64,000 nt of DNA from Elgaria multicarinata webbii (lineage: Eukaryota; Chordata; Lepidosauria; Squamata; Anguidae): the NCBI RefSeq assembly GCF_023053635.1, contig NC_086177.1, positions 99,420,001 through 99,484,000 on the forward strand. The letters are read 5' to 3'. This document shows positions 55,830 through 64,000 of this stretch, one piece after another. Positions within the stretch are counted from its first letter, which is position 1; each line of letters opens with the position of its first letter. The notes below the pieces were generated by a model, which saw nothing but the letters and a program-made list of their open reading frames with translations, was not told where the DNA came from and searched no databases. The translations under genes were made by a program, and so were the position numbers.

Positions 55830-58025
55830 CTCTGGAAGTTCGCCATGCAAACCAAGGGCTGTGTTACTGAACAATGTGACCGTGCACCTGAGAACATGTC
55901 CCTGAATCTTCTGCAGGAGTTCAGGAGCAGATGCACAGGGCTTCATGGCCAGGAAATTGATGTGAAAAGGGTTGCCTGAAGGTAGGAATTATGAAGACTG
56001 ATTTTTTTATATATTGAAGTTGTGAAACAACTCGTCAATGGATTCCAAGGACTCACCAGCCCACTAAGAACCAGTTTGTGCTCCACCACAGTTCAGTAGG
56101 AGGCCATTAGCTCTCCAATTTAAAATCAACGCAACTTGATAAGCAAAAGTTAAACAGTATAGGGAGAGTCGGTATTTATACACAGACAAACGTTTCACAA
56201 ACAGGTATTAAGGAGAGAATCAATTTTGCAAAAACAAATAAGCAAATCGATTCAATTCAAGCCATGGAATCACAAATGATCAGGAATATTTCCATTCAAA
56301 TGTATGCACAGCTCTGATCTCCTGCCAAATGCATTTCAGCAATATGGCCGCCACCGCCACCATATTACGAAGCATCTTTTGAATTCCCAGTCAAATACTG
56401 AATCTTTAAAGTGCTGTTTAGTACTGAAGTTGATAGAATTCCCTGGAGAAGCTGCTATAAAGAGGCATCAATAAAATCGAAGCTGGCACAAGACAGCAGC
56501 TGATTAAAGCAATACATTTCTCTTGACGATTTTTGAGGTTGGTGGAGTACCCTAGTATATATTTCACAGAAAAACAGCGTATGAAATGGTCCAGAAGGCT
56601 TATTGGGAGGGGAGGAGGGGAATCTTGATACAAAAATACACCTTGACGTAAATGCAGCTGAAGCTCACAGACAGTAAATTTTACACACAAAAGCTTCTTT
56701 GGTATAAATACGTACGCACAGAAAATGCTACTGCACGAGATAAAGTCTAACAGGCATGATAGATATTCCTAAGCCCAGTTACATGCGAAGGCTTAAAGCC
56801 TGCATCTGGCTAGAGGAAAGCTGCTGTAGTGAAGGGACCTGTCTGCTTTTTTCTCCCCAGCAACCCTCTGTGGTGCTGGAATGCTCTGGAGGAGGTTTTG
56901 AGGATGTGCGAGGGACTGCAAGGAGGAGGGAAGTTCATCACACCCACACCCACACCCCAGTTCCACCGATGGAACTGCTTCCATCAGGAGAAAGCCCCAA
57001 TTGGATTGAACCCTAAGTGTTTACATGACCAAGCATCATAGGACAGAAGTAGCTTTATTTACCTCCCTACAACCCTAAACTACTACCTCCAACTGCTACG
57101 TCCCCACTACTCCTCTTATATTAAGAGGTTTATTAAGGACCACGGTTAGTGCAAGAGGTTGATCGTTTGTAGCACTTGTCAGGGCCTTGAACCACTATCG
57201 AGTCCACCTGTCAAGAGCCAGTCCTGCCATTTCAGTTCTCACTCGGTACAAGACATGGCAAGCATCGTTTCAACCTCGACTTGGTCTATTTAACCTAAAA
57301 ATGCTACCCAGAATCCTCTAGGTTCATGTATCCTACACCCATAATCACCCATGCTTCCATTCCACCCTGTGTGATGGCCTCTCCTAGGTCATGGTCCCCA
57401 AAGCCTACCTTCCTCTCTGCCCCTCTTAAACTCATTTAAAGTCATTGTTCATGCTGGAAATATCCCCTCTCTGCAAACCCATTTATCCTCTGAAGGTTAC
57501 TTGGGAGTTTCCAAGACCAGAGTTGCCTGGCCAAGGATGTATCAGCTTTGAACTGCAGGGGGGGGAAATAAAAACTCAAATCCTGAACATTGGTAGGAAG
57601 TACCTGTCTACTCAAGTGCAATTGTGCATGGCAGAAGCTTTTACTAGAATACACTAAATCTAAATTAAATCCTTAAACCTACTTCTGCACATGTTGAAAG
57701 ATGCCATACAAGTGCAACCAGGAGCGCATTAAAGCAGAAAGATCAAATCTATTATACAATTCTGTCTCCACGATTTGGAATGCATGCCAGGAAGACACCA
57801 ACCTCCACATCATATTTAATATCAGTAGCACTCCAACAGGTATACACTGGGGCACTCTTAACAGGGACCTTGCACCGTAACAGCTCCCCAACAGGCCAGG
57901 TGCTAGCTCCCCTTATGCTTCCATGCCATAGATGGGGGTCAACCAAAACACAGGAAGATTGTTTTATCAATGCGCACAGAGCACTGTGTGCCATCAGACA
58001 GGGTTACATACATATTTGTCACTAC
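55830..58025. other. MTSS1 intron, no exon or repeat recognised
   Basis: No match to the missing I-BAR exons was seen on the minus strand. Confidence 0.4.
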
Positions 58026-58050
58026 GTGACTTGGCACTTTGCCAAGTCAC
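58026..58050. repeat. 25-bp perfect hairpin
   Basis: GTGACTTGGCA, CTT loop, TGCCAAGTCAC. Confidence 0.9.
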
Positions 58051-58103
58051 ACACCCACATGTATGCAGCACATGTTTAGCAGGGAAGCCACTCAGAGTAC
58101 CAG

Positions 58104-58145
58104 GAGAAGGAGGACGAAGAGGAGGAGGAGGAGGAGGAGGAGGGT
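58104..58145 (+). repeat. (GAG)n microsatellite
   Basis: Mostly uninterrupted GAG units. Confidence 0.95.
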
Positions 58146-58149
58146 CAGA

Positions 58150-59230
58150 TGTTAGAACAACACAAGGCCTATGGACAGCAGTCCCTCATGCTCAATCTGG
58201 AGGATGGGTTCTCCAGTCCAAGTTCCGTTAGGCCAATGTTTGCAGCCAAGGCTGACAGTTTAACCTGGAAGCTGCAGCAAGGAGCAAGTCTTCTTATGGA
58301 CTGGTAACTTAGCTCTCAGGGTTTTGTTTTTTTGCAATTTTACCGGATATTGAAGGACAGAGAGGTACCAGGAGTGCCTAGAAGCAACAGGACTATAGAA
58401 AGATTTGACATTTCAGAATGATAAGGCCTTGCACAAAGGTCTTTTTGTAGAGACCCAACTGATCCTATAAGATCTCTTTGTGACCTTGGGATACTGGTGA
58501 TAACTCCAGGGAATCTGGTAGGAATTCCTTAAGTTCTACACCACCAGCAGCATTTAATGGATTTTTCCTGCTGCAAGCCTTCTGAAGATCACATCATTCT
58601 AGGATGCACGACAATCATTTTCCATTCCCAACAGCCTGATTCAAAGTCAGCCATCTCTAATTCAACCCATAATTGGAGAGCCAGTAATGAAAAGTAGCAA
58701 GAAGGAATTCCCAATATATAGAATTCATATATCAGGCATAACATGCAAGTGATTTTTTTTTTTAGGGAGAAAGGGGATTTTTAGGGGCGAGGGGTTACAA
58801 ACACTAATGATGTTAGGCTCTAGACTTTAAAAGATGTGAATTTAAAAATATCTTATCAGTGCCCCCCAATCAAATTGGAGGCCACTTGGACACCTGACCC
58901 AGTTCTGAGCCAAGGTATGAAAGTCTGCCACTCCAATCCTTTAGAAATCACTTTGCTTACAAGAACTGGGTTAGAATTCTAACTAGCATAGTCTAACTCC
59001 TTTCTAAGCTAGTAAAATGTGCAGCTACTTTCCATCGTACACACGCCATGAAAAAGAAAGAGAGATACACACTAGGATATCTGAACACCCTTAATCAGGA
59101 TGAGAAAATGTTCCAAGCATAGATAATATTGTTTTTTAAGAGCTTGAAAGTATTTGAAGGCAGGGATGGAACTTAAAATTTTGATGCCAGTGCTAAGGGG
59201 CCCAAAATATTTTCCGATGCTGGTGGGACC
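58150..59230. other. MTSS1 intron, no feature recognised
   Basis: No exon, named repeat or long inverted repeat seen. Confidence 0.4.
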
Positions 59231-59236
59231 ATTAGT

Positions 59237-59545
59237 GGTTTTGAATCCACCAGGAGAAGAGCCTTTAGTGTGGTGGCCCCTTCTCTGTGGAACTCCCTGC
59301 CCCTGGAGGTCAGGCAGGCACCAACACTAGGTTGCTTCCTGCCCCTCCAGAAAACAACTGTTTCGAGAAGCCTTCCTCAATTGACTAGCTGCTGTTTTTC
59401 TGGTTCCTTTGTTTTATATTGAACAATTGTTAATTGCTTTTTTAACTTTCCTTTTTACTGTTTATGCGTATGTTCACCGCTTCGGAATCATATTGAGCGG
59501 TATATAAATATTGTAAATAAATAAATAATAAATAAATAAATAAGG
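59237..59545 (+). mobile_element. L2-clade LINE 3' end
   Basis: 'gagcctttagtgtggtggcc' and 'tggaactccctgcccctgga' match the end of L2 ORF2, followed by the L2 3'UTR and an AAATAA tail. Confidence 0.82.
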
Positions 59546-60662
59546 AGGACATGGACCTTAATACCTGCTCTTGGATTTCGAGTCCAAAAGGTATGGGTTT
59601 TTTTTTTTAAAAAAATCAAAATTAAAGTCTAGGCAGCTAGACAACCATAAAGAGACCACAGCAAGTGTCACACTGACCAGCCACCAGGGATACAGCACAG
59701 CTCAGACTTACCCAGTGCCTCAGCTGTCGAGAAGGTGAGCATGGTGAGAAATAGCGGGATACAAAAATTGATACAGGAAAATAAAATAAAAGAAGTCAAA
59801 ACCAGTGTTCTAGCACTCCTAGTGCTTATTCATCATTATTAGCTTGGAGAAGCGAAGTGATTCCATTCATGTTGTGACTTCTTTATTCTTTCACATTTCA
59901 AAATGACTGTGGTTGAAGTGTTATTCACACACACACACCAACAAAACTTGTTGTATTCAGACTGTTTTAAATTTATTCGCCTTTGCTAGAGTTCCAACTT
60001 CTTCATGGGGTCTTGAAAGCTGGTCCTTCAAATGTTTAGATGATAGATCAACATGATACAACTTGGTGATTTAGATTTATGACAATGGTTCATATTCTGA
60101 TTTCAGTATCATGAAAAACCATGGTTTGGAGGACTGTTAACATGGCATTGGTTTGCATGCTCCCTCCTCGATTCTCACACATTCTCTTCTTCCTCCAATT
60201 CCATGTTTATTGTCCTCATGAAGTTGACTATGACATACAAACTGAGCAAATTATGGTTGTTGCTAACCTCTAAACTATGATTTGAAAATTATCATTTGAA
60301 GTGGCTTTGCAAACTATGGCTTAAAGCCAAAATTGCATGAGCGGACTTCTACTCGCAAAATGGGACTTGCATGCCCCCCAAGCTTGTGCCCCCAATGCTA
60401 TGGAGCAGATTAGGAGGGGACTGTAGAGCTGAGGGGTAAATAATTCTGTGAGTAGTTTCCATTCTACTGGTTGAAAAACACTGTTGGATCCAGGCCATTG
60501 GTTTCAAATTGTAAGCTGGAGATTAGCGTTAATCACAGTTTGCCTGATTCAGATGTCAAGGCAAATTATGATTACAGGAAAACTGGGAAAAGGAAAGGAA
60601 ACTGGGAGATAAGAGGGAAAGGGAGAGGCCATGAACCCACAGTTAACCATGGTGGTTAAGCC

Positions 60663-60955
60663 AGAAAGCCGGGCCATGTTCAGACGAGGTCCTCTAGGGA
60701 GAATTTATTCCAGTCAGCCAAAACTAGGCTGACAACTGTTACCCAGATGACCCAGATGACATGCTAAACCACGATTTTTAAGCATTTTGAGCTAAACATC
60801 CTGCTTAGCGCGTTGTGCGAACCATGATTTAGCAATGTTGTGTGAACCATTCCTAACCATGGTGGCTACATAACCACCCTCATTAACATTTGCTGCAAAA
60901 AGTTTAGCAGCCTAACCATGGCTTAGTATGTTGTCTGAACAGGCCACTGTCTAAA
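60663..60955. mobile_element. hAT-like MITE
   Basis: 'gggccatgttcagacgag' at left and 'gttgtctgaacaggccactg' at right are inverted. The interior is rich in 'aaccatgg' motifs. No target duplication. Confidence 0.55.
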
Positions 60956-60959
60956 ACCA

Positions 60960-62695
60960 TGAGAATCCACTATAACAAACCTTATTCAATGATCCAAAGA
61001 GGGCAAAATAACAAAGTAAACTTTAATTCCACTATCATCTCTTGTTGTTCAAAGTGATTCACCGTGTTTTATACTCCAGCATGATTTCATTTATGTTATG
61101 AAGAGGTAGGGTAGAATCCCTGGGGTGAAACATCACTTAAAAGTTCACAAATGTATAAAAATGGATCAAGCAATGGAAGCCGCATTTTCCTCTTGGAAAT
61201 GGTGTTGACCTCAAAATATTGATCCAAGACTACTGAAGTGCTTCCTGTACTGTTGATAAACAAGTATGGAAATAGACACAGAAGATAATATAGTATAGCA
61301 GAACATTAGGGACTTAATGGAACTGCAATTAAATTCAAGACCTATGAGGAAAAACAGTTTTCCAAAGAAAAAGCCTCTTCATACATTCTGTTTAGCATCA
61401 TGGCACTTATACAACTATCTATTACCATCTTTATCACAGCTTGCATGTAAATGTAAAACTAAAATGTAAAATGTAAACTAAAATATAAAAACTAAAATTT
61501 CAGCACATCCAGAAGAATTCAAATAAAAATTGGCACAACAAATCTAATAAATCCAAAGCCATTTTTAGCCAGCTGGAATTATGAAATACAATCTAAAAAT
61601 CTTATTGTGTAATTAAATCTCAAAAGCTCTTGCTACCTTAAACATCCAATCCCAAAGGGGACCATTTCCCAGTGTGGTTCTGGGTCATATTACCAAGAGA
61701 AAACTTGTAAAACTATTGGCCCTATGCTTCACTGTAGAACAAGAATTTTTAGGGCTATGCCTCCATCATTTAGTTTTTAGCTATTTTTTATCGTAAGCTG
61801 TTTTGTGAGGGCTTGTTGCAAACGAGGGGGTAAAATAACACCACTACCGATCCAAGTACATCACAAAATAATGCTCAAACAAGTTTGTGTGTGGAGAACT
61901 GTATTAATTCTCTCTCTCTCTCTCTTTTGTAATTCCCATAAACACGCACACATAAAACATGAGGGACAGGTTTCTCTTTAAAACAATTCTCCATGTATGT
62001 AGGCATGGCAAACAAAAGAGACTATGACAAACAGGTAGTTGGACAAAGAAAACATGGTTTCCAGATAAACCATCTCAGTGAGATTACAGAGAACCAACCA
62101 CATCCATCTCTGTAGGCCAAAAACAGATTCTTCACTTCCCGCTCTCCCCATGTCATTCCCATTCTACGCCATTTTGTTCTATCCCATGTGTTCATTGCTA
62201 CTGTGTCAGAGAAGGATACGTTTATTGGGTACTTCAGAGTCTACAACGGCTTTCCCTTTCTTCCTCCCCCCAACCACCCCTATTTTAATAACGTTCTAAA
62301 AATGCAATTAAAATACTGCCAGGGGAGGCAGGAAGACACAGGGCTAAAAACATACCCCCCAGAAAAGAACAGTGTTAGGTTGCCCAAACAACTCCTTAAA
62401 ATAAATTTTGATTGATACTAGACAAAGTTTCTCAAAAGAAAAACCATGACGAAGCAATGTCATGTTTTGGATGCAGATTTATTCAAATATATTCTGGAAT
62501 TCTTCACAAGGTTTCCCCAAATACCATTTGGGACACTACAGCTTTAGACCTTGTTCTTCACACTTTTTGCTAGTTTCAATTTCTTACATATTATCTTTGT
62601 TCAATTGAGTTTTTTTAAAAAAGACTCAAGAGTTTAAAAACTACCGTAGTTCTACATAAGGACCTATAATTTTATTATAGTTTTATAATATAGTT
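60960..62695. other. MTSS1 intron, no feature recognised
   Basis: A/T-rich. A short (TC)n run lies at about 61909-61925. Confidence 0.4.
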
Positions 62696-62699
62696 TTAT

Positions 62700-62796
62700 T
62701 ATGATTTTATTAGAATGTAAGCCTATGCGGCAGGGTCTTGCTATTTACTGTTTTCCTCTGTACAGCACCATGTACATTGATGGTGCTATATAAATA

Positions 62797-62833
<37 letters not shown>

Positions 62834-62835
62834 TA
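62700..62835 (+). repeat. L2-type tail with (AAT)n
   Basis: 'gaatgtaagcctatgcggca', then 'gtgctatataaataaataat' and an AAT run. Confidence 0.75.
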
Positions 62836-62972
62836 AGAATAACATAAAATCAGCCTACCATAAAATATAGATGGGTCAGATGTTTGGGGGAGTACTATGG
62901 CTCCTGCTTTTATGTTTTATTGGTGTGTGTTTTTACATTGTCTTCTCAATTTGAAGCTTCTAATTGTGTGTT

Positions 62973-63027
62973 AAACTGGGAGTTGAAGGCCAACACATCT
63001 GGAGGGCACCAGATTGGGGAAAGCTGC
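62973..63027. mobile_element. Palindromic MITE, right half
   Basis: 'aacacatctggagggcacca' followed by 'gattggggaaagctg'. Confidence 0.7.
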
Positions 63028-63144
63028 TCTATTTCTTAATTACTATGGAAAAGTATAAAACTGATTGTCACTACAGCTGTCACTCTGTTGAGACTTATTA
63101 TCATTATATTTAAAATGTATACAAGAAAACATGAATAGAATCCT

Positions 63145-63300
63145 TCATAAGGACATAAGAGCCATGCTGGATCAGACCCAGGGTCCACTGTACCTACAGT
63201 GGCCGACCAGGGACCCACAAGCAGAACACAGTGCAACAGCAGCCTTCCACCCATGTTCCCCAGCAGCTGGTTTATATAGGCTTACTGCCTCTGATACTAG
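63145..63300 (+). repeat. Squamate interspersed repeat (family unnamed)
   Basis: 'gacataagagccatgctgga' start and 'ttactgcctctgatactaga' end resemble a repeat common in lizard genomes; name uncertain. Confidence 0.5.
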
Positions 63301-63309
63301 AGCATAACT

Positions 63310-64000
63310 ACAACTACCTTTCAGCACGACTACAACTACCATTACTTTAAATTTGAAGGGAAATCTATGATAAGGAAGTAAAAATCAAAAAGTGAACTAC
63401 CTCTAAAGAAAGGCTATTCCAGACTATTTGAAGACTCTAGACGAGAGCTCAACTCCAAGAACACACCAGTCTGAGACCTGTTATCTCTGAAACCTTAAAT
63501 GGCCAATTAACAGTACCTGTTGCTAATGCCATACTCCAAACCTTGGAGTATAATCTCAATCAGTTCAGGATGAGAATACCCTTGCAGGACACATTTCAGA
63601 ACAGTGTCTAGCTGCTAGGGAATTGCTTCTTTCTACCCCAATGTCTTCAGAATTGGGAAGATGGCTAGCTGGAAGCACAGAACAGAACCGGTGACAGTAT
63701 GAATGGGGTAGAAGAGACTGGACAGCTAGGCACAGAGGGCTCCACACAAAACACACATCTACTCCTGAGCTCTGGACAAACATCACTAGGAGTTCAGTGG
63801 GCAAGATAACCCGGAACCAAGGTTTTTAAAATGTATCAGTGGTTTGCATATAGAAACGTATCAGTGCACCCACATTAACTAGTTCTACTGCCTTATCCAA
63901 ACGTTTTCCTCCTCCTAAGCACAAATAAATGCATGTTACAACCAACAAAACAAGCAATGACTGTAGGAGTTCTACCATCTGAGGACTGAACACAAAAGGG
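63310..64000. other. MTSS1 intron, no feature recognised
   Basis: No exon seen. The gene is expected to continue past the window edge. Confidence 0.4.

Noticed and set aside
59705-59745. Possible MTSS1 mini-exon (minus strand, before GTAAGT)
   Set aside because: A donor-like GTAAGT is present, but the short peptide does not match and no good acceptor with phase was confirmed.
1-64000. CRISPR arrays, operons, bacterial promoters
   Set aside because: Intron-bearing vertebrate DNA; tandem repeats seen are microsatellites or short duplications without spacers.

Overview
The window is nuclear DNA from a vertebrate, almost certainly a squamate reptile (lizard or snake). Two things point there. 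The protein-coding exons match four vertebrate genes in the order RNF139 (+), TATDN1 (-), NDUFB9 (+), MTSS1 (-), which is the order on human chromosome 8q24.13 as I recall it. The interspersed repeats are CR1 and L2 LINEs, a tRNA-derived Sauria-type SINE, CORE-SINEs with L2-like tails, and many short palindromic and hAT elements, a mix typical of squamates. I cannot name the species.

Layout. 1-1707 is the 3' part of the RNF139 reading frame (TRC8, an ER membrane E3 ligase), followed by a short 3'UTR. TATDN1 lies on the minus strand from about 2.6 to 22.1 kb. I could place all 12 coding exons; they join in frame to 297 codons plus a stop. NDUFB9 is complete on the plus strand (24455-30233, four exons, 174 residues). 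MTSS1 occupies the rest on the minus strand: its 3'UTR (about 30.9-33.5 kb) and nine 3' coding exons between 33.5 and 54.6 kb. The upstream exons, which encode the first part of the I-BAR domain, were not found and probably lie beyond 64 kb. RNF139/TATDN1 and NDUFB9/MTSS1 are tail-to-tail pairs with about 0.6 kb between ends; TATDN1/NDUFB9 is a head-to-head pair.

The genes share a neighbourhood, not a pathway: sterol-linked ubiquitin ligation (RNF139), a TatD-type metal-dependent nuclease (TATDN1), a respiratory complex I subunit (NDUFB9) and an actin/membrane scaffold (MTSS1). Introns and intergenic DNA hold most of the sequence. They contain truncated CR1 and L2 copies, hAT elements with readable 8-bp target duplications, a Harbinger-like palindrome, one solo LTR with a 5-bp target duplication, and compound microsatellites.

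I found no undescribed multi-gene system. Points worth a second look are the repeat-expanded TATDN1-NDUFB9 divergent promoter with a SINE-bearing foldback inside it, two tandem (NAGNAG) splice acceptors and two in-phase cassette exons in the MTSS1 serine-rich region, several near-perfect intronic hairpins, and some nested insertions. Exon limits were read by eye from GT/AG sites, reading phase and recalled human protein sequences. Repeat limits are approximate unless a target duplication is stated.
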